From positions 2,112,340 through 2,176,339 of the forward strand of contig PSQN01000003.1 in assembly GCA_002989075.1 (NCBI GenBank): a DNA stretch of 64,000 nucleotides. The letters run 5' to 3'. The translations under genes were made by a program, and so were the position numbers. The DNA is from Arthonia radiata. Lineage: Eukaryota; Ascomycota; Arthoniomycetes; Arthoniales; Arthoniaceae. The notes under the pieces were generated by a model. It did no database searches. It was not told the origin of the DNA and saw only the letters and a program-made list of their open reading frames with translations. This document shows positions 24,201-34,672 of the stretch, piece by piece. Numbering within the stretch: position 1 is the first letter of the stretch; each line of letters starts with the position of its first letter.

Positions 24201-26750
24201 TTACTAGTCTAAAAGGTATTACTAGATATTTATAGTATTTATATCGAGTATAAAACGCTGTCTTCTACTTATCTTCTTTATAAATATAAATATAGTAATA
24301 GGTATTATAAAGATTAAGCTTTATAAATACCTTCGAGCCTTATAAACGATTAAGAATCTTAGAGACTAGCGGTAATACATAGCGATTCTTTATAGTTATA
24401 TTATTTAAAGCGCAGTAGTTAATATATAGTCTTAACGATCTATCTACCTTAAGTATAAATAGACCTAAAGTATCCGCCGGACTAGTAAAGAATTGTATCT
24501 ATTCTTTCTTAATTATAGTATCTAGGTACTTTTAAAGTGTCTTTAGCTTATTCTACGATATAGAGTAAATTAGCTTATATAGAGGTTCTATACTATCCTT
24601 AAGCTTAATCTTATAAGCATGCTTACTAAGCGGCGCAAGCTTACTTAATAGTTCTTTAAAAAAGATATCTTTATATTTAGTATACTAAGAAGAAAGCTTA
24701 TCTCGCTTCTCTACTTTCTTAAGCTCGCTATTTAAGGTTTAGTTTAGCGGCAAACTAACGTCTAATAGGACCGCTATTTAATACTTATAACGTTTATCTA
24801 CTCTTATCTATAAAATTGTAGAGTAGTACTGTTCGCCTCTTTATAAATATACTAAAATTACGTCTTTATTAATAATCTCAATAGATTTAGCTTCTATTAC
24901 CCGTTCTTTAGGCGTAGAAAGGTTTCTCTAAGCGATTATTCTTATCGTCTAGCTAATTTAGAGCTTAACTTACTTAAGCTATAGATATTCTAAGACGAGG
25001 CTATATTCTATAAAGTTAACTAAATATAGGTAGAGTTAGTAATACCGTTTCTCTCTATATACGTCTCTTATAGTTATATTTATATTATAAGCGCTATAAA
25101 GCTATAGCTTATTTTTATTAAGAAACTTAGTATATAGAAGCTTTACTCTATACAATTTTTGCTATTCTCTTTTAAGTATAATACGATAATTAATAAGATT
25201 AATCTTTGTACTAAAATCTATTAGCGCGAGAATCTCTTACGGCAATCTATTTAGCTGTACTAAGACTTTAATTTGTTCTTACTGTTAATTAACAGCTCTA
25301 AGCTTTAGAAACGTAAAGCTTACTCTTAAGGCCTATCGTTTTTTCGCCTAACTAGCGTTAAATTGATATTAATTTAGGATATAGTATATTTAGTAGTATA
25401 ATACCCTTTCTAATTGTATATAAAGTAGATAATATTTATCTTACTATATATCGACTTTAGTTGCCTCTATACAGCAAAGCTATTATCTCTTTATTAGACC
25501 GGCAAGTTGCCTTATTCTCGATATAAACTGTCTCGTCCGCGGCCCAACCTCTATAAAGATACTCTAGCGTTATAACTACTACAGTTTATATTCGATCCGC
25601 TATCGAAGCGATTTTAGTTTATATTAGTATTATGAACGTTCTGCGATATACTACAATTAATATTTATATATTAATAAACTTTCTTTAGAAGCTCGTTTAT
25701 ATCTTTAAGCAGGTTTTCTAAGAGATTTTACTTAATTAGCTTTATCTTAATTTATAAAGGTAAGCGTATATAGTAGAATACAGTCCAATTTAGGTCCGAT
25801 ATCTTACTATCTAGCAACTTAGTTTCTTTGTTCTATAAAAAGCTTAGAAAGTCTTTAAGCTTCTATATCGAACTCTATATTAATATAAAGAACTTTTCTA
25901 CGTTAGCTGTAGTAGCTATAACTAAGTTAATAATATATTTTATTATCTATTCTTTAAAGTACGCCTATACGTAGAGCAACGTCTTCTCTTTATTCTTTTT
26001 AGCGTAAGTTTGCTACCTATTTACTAGATCTTTAGAAAGTTTTTAAACGTACTAAATAATAATATAAATATTGTCGGAGTCTAATATATTATCTATCTAA
26101 AATCTTATCTTAATAGTTTAAGTCTATTAAGTGCTTATAGAGTTTATAACTCTCTTAAGCTTAGACGCCTCTTTCTTAAGAAGCTCGTTAATTTAGCTTT
26201 AAAGGCTTAAATCGTCTTATAGCTGCTTACTACCAGCTTTTAAATTATAAGCGGACTAGAGCTTAACTTTAAGTATTCGCTTTTTAAGCTTAAGCTTTTT
26301 AATAGTATGCTGCTACTACTATACTAGCAGTTCTTGTCTCAGCTTTCGTACCTTAACGCTTAAAAAGGCGCTAAAGAGGGATTCTTTGCGGTTAAAGCTT
26401 TAATAAGCCTCTTTGTCGTCGTTATTATTTTAGTTTAGACTATTATTCTTCTTAGTTTGTAATCTGCTCGGTGTCTGTTTACCGGCTTATAAGCTCTCTT
26501 GCTTATTATTATCGCTAGATTTTATATAAGGGTTCTAGTCTTCTTTAGCGTTAGCTATATTTTGCTACGCTCTGTATTTTAATTGTATAGCGAATATAAA
26601 GCGACTACCGTCGCGTACTTAGTTTCTTACTTATTCTCTTCGAACACGGTACTTGCTAATACCGGTCATTAATTAATTTTAATATTATTTATTTTAACGT
26701 ATATATAGAGTCTCGGCTATACTCGATTATACTAAGTTAACCTCTAAGCG
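21250..26750 (-). pseudogene. Gypsy D gag-pol relic
   Basis: The integrase C-terminal (GPF/Y-like) region lies near 21,430-21,580. An open integrase core piece of 65 codons at 22,165-22,362 contains FIVIDCFSKF, the first catalytic Asp context. The reverse transcriptase box at 24,118-24,129 reads YIDN. Protease and gag should lie between about 25,100 and 26,750, but stops and extreme TA bias prevent firm limits. No evident chromodomain was found after the integrase. Confidence 0.75.
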
Positions 26751-26808
26751 ACGTTAATAAGGTATCTAACTGCCGACCGCCTCTCTCGTAGGTTTAGAAT
26801 AATTAGAA

Positions 26809-27004
26809 TGTAATTTAAGTATAGGGCAGAAAGCAGTTAGATAGCAAAAAGAGCTTAAATAGGCCCTACTAGTGTTTAAGCTAATTATTAAGGAGACTAG
26901 AAAGGAATACGTCTACTAGAGGAAAGATATTCTCTTAAGATCGCAGCCTTCCTAAATAGACAATATTCTGTCTTAATTCGTTATCGGGACGTTTATGCAT
27001 TACA
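26809..27004 (-). repeat. 5' LTR of gypsy D (right)
   Basis: 196 bases starting TGTAATTT, followed by ACTTA, the right target duplication. Confidence 0.88.
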
Positions 27005-27009
27005 ACTTA

Positions 27010-29530
27010 GCTTAAAAAGGATATTTTACTATACTATAATAAATATATAGAGAGAAAAGTAGCTCTACTAGCGTTAGTATTAGTAATAGATAATATAAAG
27101 ATTTATAAGGGTTTTAATATCTTTAAAGTATATAAGTAGTTTAGTATATAGTTAGAGTACTTACTACTATTCTTATTTAATTTAAACCTAATTAAGTACA
27201 ATTTAGTATAATAAAGTCTATTATCTAGAGACTAGCTTTCCAAGTAGCTAAGTAGCCTAATTTTAGCTTATTCTTAGTCTAGATTATTAAGATATTTAGT
27301 AGATATTATAGAGAATAGTTCTTTATATATTATAGATACCTACTATATCTAGATTAGGTTAGTATATCTAAAGAAGAGAATAGGTTAATAAGATAAAGTA
27401 TATATAAGCGCTTATTAATAAGTATATAGAAGGCTTAGTATATATCTAAAGCTCTTAATAGTAAATAAATAGAAGGCTTTTATTAATATTAAAACTAATA
27501 TAATTTTATAAATTTAACTATTTAGATTAATACCACGCTACCTACTATATCTACTAAATAATTTAAAATAAGGAATTTTATAAGGAATATAATAGAATAG
27601 CTCTATAGGTAATCTAAGCTAATTCTAGTACTTTTTCTTCATATAAGATTTTACTATATTAAGATTCTATTACTCTTCTACTAGCGTAGTATATATAGTA
27701 GAAAAGTCTTTATCTAATTTAGAAGATAGCTAGTTAAAAAATAGCTTAATAGTAGATATTCTACTATATAGAGGGCTTAAGAGAGTAAGTCTTAGTACTA
27801 ATAGTAGTAGTATAGACTAAAGAGAGGGAAAAGAATATATCTTACCTCCTAGTAATACTAGTATATCTTATAGACTATTAATACTACTACTAAATAAAGT
27901 AAAGTTAATACTAAATATTAGTTAAGGTATAAGAATTATTACTACTAGTAACTATACTAATAGTATAGATAGTAGTAACTACTTTTTAAATACTAGTAGT
28001 AGTACTTTAGATTTTTACTCTCTTTTAGATAGTATCTACTTAAGTATATCTAGTAGTAACTAGAGAGTAGCACTATTCCTTATAATTACTGTACCCTACT
28101 AAGTAATATCTATTAATATAAAAGAATAGTAATTCTAGAATATCTTCTTCTTACTCTTAATAATCTAGTAGAAGCTCTTACTACGCTAGTAGTTCTTATA
28201 GATTAGAAAATAATACTACTAGTAGTTAGTAAGGGCTATACTTTTTACTATATAGTTAAGTTCTATATCTCTACTCTTATCTTTATTTAAATTAACTACT
28301 ATAAGTATAGCTATTAATATAGTCCTCTTAGTAGAATTAAAGCCTTTTTCCTTCTTTAACTAGCTTATAGCTATAGCCGCTCTAGCTATAAGAGTAAAAT
28401 CCCTAAAGGTAGTAATAATAATAACTATTATCTCTAATAGCTTTTTTATCTTCTTAATTTCATAGTATATATAAAGAAGATACTTATCTATAATATACTT
28501 CTTCTTAGTATACTAAGCGCTACTAGTAAAAAGAGTAAGCGTTATGGCTAGAGTATTTTCTAACTTTACTAGCTTTATAGAATAAAATACTATTTATAGT
28601 AAAATAAGCTATCTTAGCTATACTATTACTAGCTTACTAGTCTTCTTAATAAAGGTATTTATATATATAGTAGAACAGATTTTATATTTATTAAGGTTAG
28701 ACTACTAAGTAAGTATCTTCTTCTTATATATTATCTTTAAATTAAGAATAATATTATATACTATAGAAGAAGTTAGCTTTTTAGCTACTAGTAGTAATAA
28801 AGCTATATACTACTTATTCTTTTTCTTTAAAGATAGCTTATCTATAAGCTTCTTATTTATATACTCTATTAATACTATAATAGAGCCCTTATAGTAATTA
28901 TAGTCTATAGTATTTAAGGCCTTTATAGTAAAGTCTTTAAGTTTACTTTAAGTTTACTAAAAGGCTTAAAATAAATAATATTTATACTATATATCTATCT
29001 AGTAATAATAATTAGCTACTCTCTTTTATAATATCTTTAAGCTATCTATCTAAGTACCTTACTAGTAGTAGTAGTAATAGTAATAATATATATCTATAAT
29101 TAAGACTAACCTTCTTATTTTTCTATATGTTCTCTCTTTAGTTTTAGAAGTCCTTCTTCTTTTCTAATATATAGTCTTTTTCCTCTTAGATATTCTATAT
29201 ATCTTATATCTTTTCTTTATAGCTACTAGCGCCTACTTAGTTATAATTTTATATATACTTAGTATCTCTAAGTACGCTAAGCGTACCTATAGTACTAAAT
29301 TTAACTTTACTATCTTTAATAGCGCTATTATAGCTATCTTTTTTTTAATAGGTAAGTTAGATAGTAAAGGAGCTCTATCTTTAGTATTCTAGGCCTTTTA
29401 GATAAGAGTACGCTTATAGGATAGGTATAGGCTTATTTCAAATAATAGATAAAGTAGTAAATTTAAGATAATAACGGTAGTAAAGCAAGATAGTAATATT
29501 AGTATGTAACGTCCTTAATTTTAGTATATT
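27010..29530. other. Very AT-rich, heavily decayed repeat DNA
   Basis: This stretch consists largely of words such as TAGTAGTA, CTATAT and TTATAG, with no open frame of 60 codons on either strand and no LTR pair. Some runs could be translated through stops in either direction, so it was probably once a transposon, but the family cannot be told. Composition changes abruptly to normal genic DNA at about 29,530-29,560. Confidence 0.6.
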
Positions 29531-30080
29531 CCTTACTATAGGCTAGACTGGCATACTATGCGGTTTGTGTGCGTATACGGACCCTTTGTCAGTCTTTTCC
29601 AAAAGAGCAGTATTGCTGGCGGTTCATTGAACAAACCCCGAAAAGCAGGCACTGGCAACTCCTGCCATAGTGACATCACAAAAGCGGCCATGGCCCATTT
29701 GCGTCACCTGAGACACGTTCCTCGTTTCGCAGCTCCGGATTCCACCTTGGGGGCCATTTTTGTTGGAGATGGCATCAATCAATTCATTTGCTGGGAGCAA
29801 AGCTATGTTTGCAGTGCCTTATGGCTACGCCTTCCCTCCCGCCGCCCGCTGCCTTTCTGCCCCAAAAATGATCGTCTTCTTGTCGCCGTGAAGTCGCAAG
29901 CGTTAAGTCATTCAAATGACACCTTTCCCATCTAATGCTAGCCTTCAAATTGAGGGCATCAGAAACAATGAGACGATGTCTGAGTGTGCCTGAGTAAGCC
30001 ATTCGCGTACGAGCAGGTGAAAATTCGCAAAATTCCGAATCTGTCACTGGCGTTATTTGGCATTACAGTCGTGGTCATAC
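29531..30080. other. Spacer at the repeat/gene border
   Basis: The base composition is normal here and there is no convincing gene. A 125-codon frame at 29,558-29,935 lacks recognisable domains and is probably chance. This is the upstream region of the first LOR-like gene. Confidence 0.4.
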
Positions 30081-31181
30081 ATGACTTCGGCACTCTTGAG
30101 TGACGACTACAAGGTCGGAGAGGACACGAATCTCAGCTTCGACATTCCAGCTCTCCTCTGGGGTTCTTCAACGATCAAGGAAAACGGCTGTCGCACTAGG
30201 TTTAAGGGCAAAGGAGGCCCGCTAGGGGATCATCGTGCGCCTGAGCCATCTTCTAACTGTAGCTGATCTTTGCGTAGGCTGACTGAAGCAAAGGCGTGAC
30301 TGATAAGCGCGGCACACTCGTATTCAAGGTGCAGAAACAGCGCAAGTGGTGGGCACTTCGATGGGACGGGTTCAGGGTCCTGGACGAGTACCGCCAAACG
30401 GTGATGACGGTGCGCGAACGTGGAGTACCCTTCGATGCTGTCTTTGCTGGGTCGAATGATAAGCTAGAGGTCCGTAAAGAAGGTCGATTCAGTATGCACT
30501 ACACAGTCAGGCGAAAGGAACTCGGCGGGCTTCAGAAGGACGTCGCTCGCATCGAGTCGTTGTTGCTAGGCGGGAAGTATGACATTATCGTCTACGAAGG
30601 TGGTCATAAGCTACAGGTGCGCCTCAGGCAACATCGGCACTCTACTACTTGCAAGGGCTGCTAATAGATCCTAGGCTCTCGCTGTCGCTGTGCTGGTTCT
30701 ACGCAATCAGAAGGGAGGAATCGGAATTGGTGGTACAGAAATTGACGGCGGTCCAGGAGTCGATGGCGGTATATGCGTTGACTGCGGTCCAGGAGTTGAC
30801 GACGGTACAGGAGTTGACGGCGATACAGGGGCTGACGGCGGTACAGGCGTTGACGGCGGTACAGGAGTTGATGGCGGTACAGGCGTTGACGGCGGTACAG
30901 GAGTTGATGGCGGTACAGGCGATGACGGCGGTACAGGAGTTGACGGTGGTGCAGGAGTTGACGGTGGTGCAGGAGCTGACGGTGGTGCAGGAGCTGACGG
31001 TGGTGCAGGAGTTGACGGTGGTGCAGGAGTTGACGGTGGTGCAGGAGCTGACGGTGGTGCAGGAGTTGACGGTGGTGCAGGAGTTGACGGTGGTGCAGGA
31101 GTTGACGGTGGTGCAGGAGTGAACGGGAGTGAGATTTTTGATGGCGACGGTGGTGATGTCGGGTTGAAGTTCGAAGTGTAA
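30081..31181 (+). CDS. LOR-like protein, copy 1, with Gly-Val-Asp-Gly-Gly repeat tail
   Basis: I model three exons: 30,081-30,234, 30,294-30,616 and 30,675-31,181 (327 residues). Both introns are 58-59 bases, start GTGCGCCT and have phases 1 and 0, as in the four following genes. The core (about residues 52-158) shows LURP-one-related features: GTLVFKV, then FRVLDEYRQTVMTVRE, and finally YDIIVYEGG before the last intron. The third exon begins with the hydrophobic strand/helix ALAVAVLVLRNQ common to the cluster. It then runs into 20 perfect-length hexapeptides (GVDGGT/GVDGGA type, 30,756-31,115) ending in GLKFEV. The repeat frame is the only one that continues the conserved domain. The LOR fold resembles tubby and phospholipid scramblase domains; the function of fungal members is unknown. 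The start and first intron are the least certain parts. Confidence 0.55.
30756..31133 (+). repeat. 18-base tandem repeat (about 21 units) coding GVDGG[TA]
   Basis: Units are in strict 18-base phase with no frame-breaking length change. The first half mostly uses GGTACA (Thr) and the second half GGTGCA (Ala), suggesting block expansion. The last unit is degenerate (GVNGSE). Confidence 0.9.
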
Positions 31182-31821
31182 CGTACATTAGAATGTCTGA
31201 GAGGAAGCCGATAATTGCAGCATTCTTGATGTCACGTGGGAAGCACCGAATCGGGTGTGGCTCAAAATGCCGTCCGCCAAGCTTTGATTCCTTCGACGAG
31301 GAGAGGGGCCCTCTTCACTCTTTTTCTTTCACATCATTGCTGCGTTCAAATCTCTTCTACCCTTCGAAACAACTCGACATTCAAATTCCCCACAAATCGG
31401 CCAGTCCGATCAGTATGGCTGTATTTGCAAGAAAGCTGTCGCTGTGTCTTCACTTGGCTCGCCGCACAGCAGCTTGTTAGGCCATGCCGTCGTCAACATC
31501 AAGGATCGCAATTTCTTTCGAGAGTTGCCTACATCGTCTTCACGGTTCGCCAATTTCAACTCCATTGTATCCTCGTAGATACAGGGATTATAAGCGCTAT
31601 GGCGGGTCAGCCATCGCATTTGGCCCCGGATCCGTCAGTAAAGCTGTCCTTACGGAGCGGACTGAGGCCACGTTGATGCATATGGATACACATAAATCCC
31701 ATGCAATCAGCATCCAACACAAAAGAATCTGTGCACATTACTCGACAGTTTTTAAAATCTCCGGTAGATTATTTCGTTCATTTCATTTCATTCCAGTAAG
31801 CGGTAGCATACTTTCTTTACA
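31182..31821. other. Spacer between LOR-like copies 1 and 2
   Basis: 640 bases hold the 3' end of copy 1 and the promoter of copy 2. Overlapping frames of 95-146 codons here have no recognisable features and I do not call them genes. Confidence 0.4.
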
Positions 31822-32583
31822 ATGGCTTTCTACGACGATAAGAAGGACGTGGTGAGCGTCAACGTGGTGGAAGCTGAGTTCGACGAGCCCCAGTTTGACG
31901 AGCCCCGCACGACACTGAGAGTGCATCCCAACACGCTCTTCGAGAACGGCTATGCACGCGTAGAGGACGCCAAGGGCAACACAGTCCTGCGATGTGACAG
32001 CCGCGGTGTTGGTCAGAAGCGAGGTAAGCGGCATCGCCACTTCGTTGCAAGCAGCGTTCAATAGATACTCACACAAGCGCACAGCAATCCGTCGCTCCTT
32101 CCATAGTCGCATCTTCGACATGTCATCAGCCTACGGCGAGTCCGAACTCACCGTCTACCCACCATGGAGCAACGGCCGCCTGCGCTTCGACGAGCACTTT
32201 CCCAGGCGGTACCTCGGCGCTCAGGCCGACCTCACCCTTGACGTGCGACCGTCGACCACCAACACTCGCCAGACGAGCATTCTGAGCCACGGCGAAGAGG
32301 TTGGCAAGATCTCCCAGCCCATGTACGGGCTCGGTCCCTGGCAGGTTGATGTCCTGCCAGGCATGGACGAGCCAATGGTATGCTGCGCGCTATTCATCTG
32401 AACGACCATTGCTGACCCCCGCCGCAGGTTGTCGCGCTCACCGTGATGCTCATGCAGCAGGCTTCGGTCGCGCCAGTCGACCAAAGCACCCCCAAGTCGA
32501 CAGACTCGGCCGAGATGGTGATGGAGGCGTTTTCTCTCCTGGCACAGGCCACGGCCATCCAGCGTCAAACGATCCGAGTATGA
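31822..32583 (+). CDS. LOR-like (LURP-one-related) protein, copy 2
   Basis: Three exons, 31,822-32,023, 32,085-32,377 and 32,428-32,583, give 216 residues, the usual size of a single-domain LOR protein. The introns have good borders (GTAAGC...ACAG and GTATGC...CGCAG). This is the clearest family member. The N-terminal half reads FENGYARVEDAKGNTVLRCD, corresponding to the 'x-D-x-x-G-x-x-x-F' strand pair of LOR domains. The C-terminal half ends WQVDVLPGMDEPM then VVALTVMLMQQ, matching the family's 'V-x-V-x-P-G-x-D-x-A-L-[IV]-V-A-L' signature. There is no signal peptide or clear membrane segment other than the final hydrophobic strand. Plant LURP1 acts in pathogen defence; the fungal role is unknown. 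The start has a good context (ACAATGG). Confidence 0.7.
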
Positions 32584-33039
32584 TATAGCGCGTGTTTGAA
32601 CTTGCATCTGCGTTTGGGCGTTCTCGTTAGCCATGAATATACAGACTGTGCCTCTTGCGTTCCTCTCTTCTCATGCCATATTGTTCAAACCCAAGTGACG
32701 TACCTGTATTTTACTTGTGGATCACTGCGGCTCGTAAGCTGAAAACCTATCTCCATCTGGATCGCCGCGAACGGCCAGTCGCTGCTGCCAAGCGTTGGAG
32801 AACGGATGAATTGGCTTGGTCCTTCCGCGGATCGCCAAGTCCGGGTGATGTGAGCGGGCCTGTCAGCACGGCGTGTCGCAACTTGGCTCTGATGCGGTCG
32901 AAGGCCAGGTTTCATCAACTAAATGAAGGCCATTTTCCAAACCTCTTTTCTGATGACCGGGGTCTGCAGTAATACTGCTGACACTGCTCTTGTAACATGG
33001 GTAGCTGCTTGCCCATAGCGCCTGTGTCTCAGTTTCAAA
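32584..33039. other. Spacer between LOR-like copies 2 and 3
   Basis: 456 bases. A 105-codon frame lies at 32,655-32,972 but has no similarity to the cluster genes and no supporting splice sites, so I see no gene. Confidence 0.4.
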
Positions 33040-34206
33040 ATGTTCAGATGCGGCAAGAAGAAGACCAAAGAGTTTGAGAGTACCCGAGACTCGCGCAAAC
33101 TATCGGAAGAGGGTTCAACCGAGGAAAAGCACAAGGCGAAAGCTGACAAGGCGACTAAGGAGCAGCGCGTAGCCGAGCAGAAGAAAGATCGAGAGCGGCG
33201 ACAGGCCACCATAGAGACACTCAGAGATGGTAAAACAACGCGGGTCGGCATCAGTAAAAATGAGCACATGTACGCAGAGAAGGAGACCCACCTTAGACTC
33301 CATCATGGCGGCCTATGGCTATGGCCTTACCCAGGCCATGTCAACGTCAAAATAGCGGATGGCGCGCATTCCAAGATGCGCCGCAAGAACTTCCTTAAAG
33401 CTGCCGGAAGCTCAAAGCACAAAGATGGCCATCTCTTCGAATGCGATGCCTACTGGCATTTTCCACGCTGGAAAAAGATCCCCTACTGGGCCTCCTTGCG
33501 ATACAGTAAGGCACCATGTGCTCTTCCTGCGCCTCTCCTCGTATCACCTGGCAAGATACTGACCGTGTCCAGAATTTGACGTGCCGCTCAAGAATGACAA
33601 GGACAAACACTTTACCATCCACTCGAGGCCGTTTTGGTACCCCAAGGCGCCGTTCCAGCTCATTGGGGAGGAAAAGAAAGGCGATGCGCCCGAGTATATT
33701 GTGTTTTCTCACGACAACTGGAGGCCCAGTCTCCACGCCAGACAGAAGAGCAAAGGTACATTTGACTTAGGTGACGCTCTCGATGATAAGTTTGTGATGA
33801 CCTTTGATGGCCTCAGCAGGCTGGAGGTGCATTATGGGAATGAATATGACGAACATGACAAACATGACGAACATGACAAACATCATGGGCATAAACGCCC
33901 CAAAACCTGGAGACACGTGGGCACAATTCACGATTACTGGGATTTCCAGAGCTACAGGGTGACCGTCTACGAGGGTATGGACATGGCCTTGGTGAGTCCT
34001 TCGTGGCGTGTGTGGTTGTGCTGAGTTTGATGCGGCTAACAACAAGACAGATGGTCGGTCTGGCCACGATTATCATGGTGCAGAAGTACTTGCTGATTTA
34101 CAAGATTATCAAAAAGATTCTTAAGCCCTTTGTGAAAGGACCATTGATTTTGTGCCCTGGAACAACCACGGCACGCACCCTTGCGAGGTATATATCGTGC
34201 AAGTGA
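33040..34206 (+). CDS. LOR-like protein, copy 3, with basic N-terminus and His-rich insert
   Basis: Three exons, 33,040-33,505, 33,573-33,991 and 34,051-34,206 (346 residues), with intron phases 1 and 0 and a last exon of 156 bases, the same length as in copy 2. Residues 1-75 are highly charged (Lys/Glu/Arg), probably a helix or coiled coil. The first intron falls after YWASLRY. The second exon contains HSRPFWYPKAPFQLIG and, near residues 230-245, an Asp/Glu/His/Lys run (EHDKHDEHDKHHGHK) inserted between predicted strands. The domain ends YRVTVYEGMDMAL, followed across the intron by MVGLATIIMVQKYL. The final segment is hydrophobic then basic. The insert could bind metal, but this is inference. 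Confidence 0.62.
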
Positions 34207-34672
34207 AACAGGAAGGCACTAGAGCACATCCAGCCCTAGCGCAGTCCTGGACCTCGGCATTAGCACGACACCATTCACGACCAGATAATTTATTCCTTCC
34301 TCTTCATGCCGCCCCTTTCGATCGTCCACGCACCCTACGCAATGGAGTCATGCATTTCCACGCTCGTATCGCATACTGCGGCGTAGTAATTGCCTCTGCC
34401 GCAGAAATCCGGCCCGAACGCGGACACGGGAGCACCTCATGGGTATTTGGAAACGCCCGCGACCCGCTCTTGGGGCGACCTGTCCTCAAATCCCGTTATG
34501 GCCACTGTTCTCGAAAGGCCACGTGCACGTGTAGACGGATCCGCATTCGTGCGACCGACCGTAAGACCGTTTGCTTCTTTCATCAGTTCTTGTTCTGGGC
34601 GCCAAGTCTCCAAGCCTGTTGTTGGTAGGGTTATTGGTAGGGCGTGTCTCTATTGGGTGAGTGCTTATAGCG
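34207..34672. other. Spacer between LOR-like copies 3 and 4
   Basis: 466 bases. The overlapping frames here (34,152-34,628 and 34,390-34,680) have biased, non-family content and are probably chance. Confidence 0.4.

Larger units (their letters stand above)
18993..27004 (-). mobile_element. Gypsy LTR retrotransposon D
   Basis: The two 196-base LTRs (18,993-19,188 and 26,809-27,004) differ by transitions and are flanked by perfect ACTTA duplications (18,988-18,992; 27,005-27,009). The pol relic is on the minus strand. A purine tract (reverse complement of CCTTCCCTCTT, near 19,191-19,204) confirms the orientation. The element is unusually long for its tiny LTRs because about 2 kb of non-pol sequence lies between pol and the 3' LTR. 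Confidence 0.9.

Noticed and set aside
27010-29500. Possible pogo/mariner-like helix-turn-helix relic near 27,050-27,180
   Set aside because: Only a few residues fit after reading through stops in very biased DNA, and no inverted terminal repeats were found.
29558-29935. 125-codon frame just right of the repeat border
   Set aside because: No domain, no splice context, and overlapped by an 87-codon frame on the other strand.
30649-31188. Long overlapping frames across the 18-base repeat (Leu-Thr-Val-Val-Gln-Glu repeats on +, His-His-Arg-Gln-Leu-Leu repeats on -)
   Set aside because: Any 18-base repeat without stops opens several frames. Only the GVDGG frame continues the conserved upstream exon through a good splice site.
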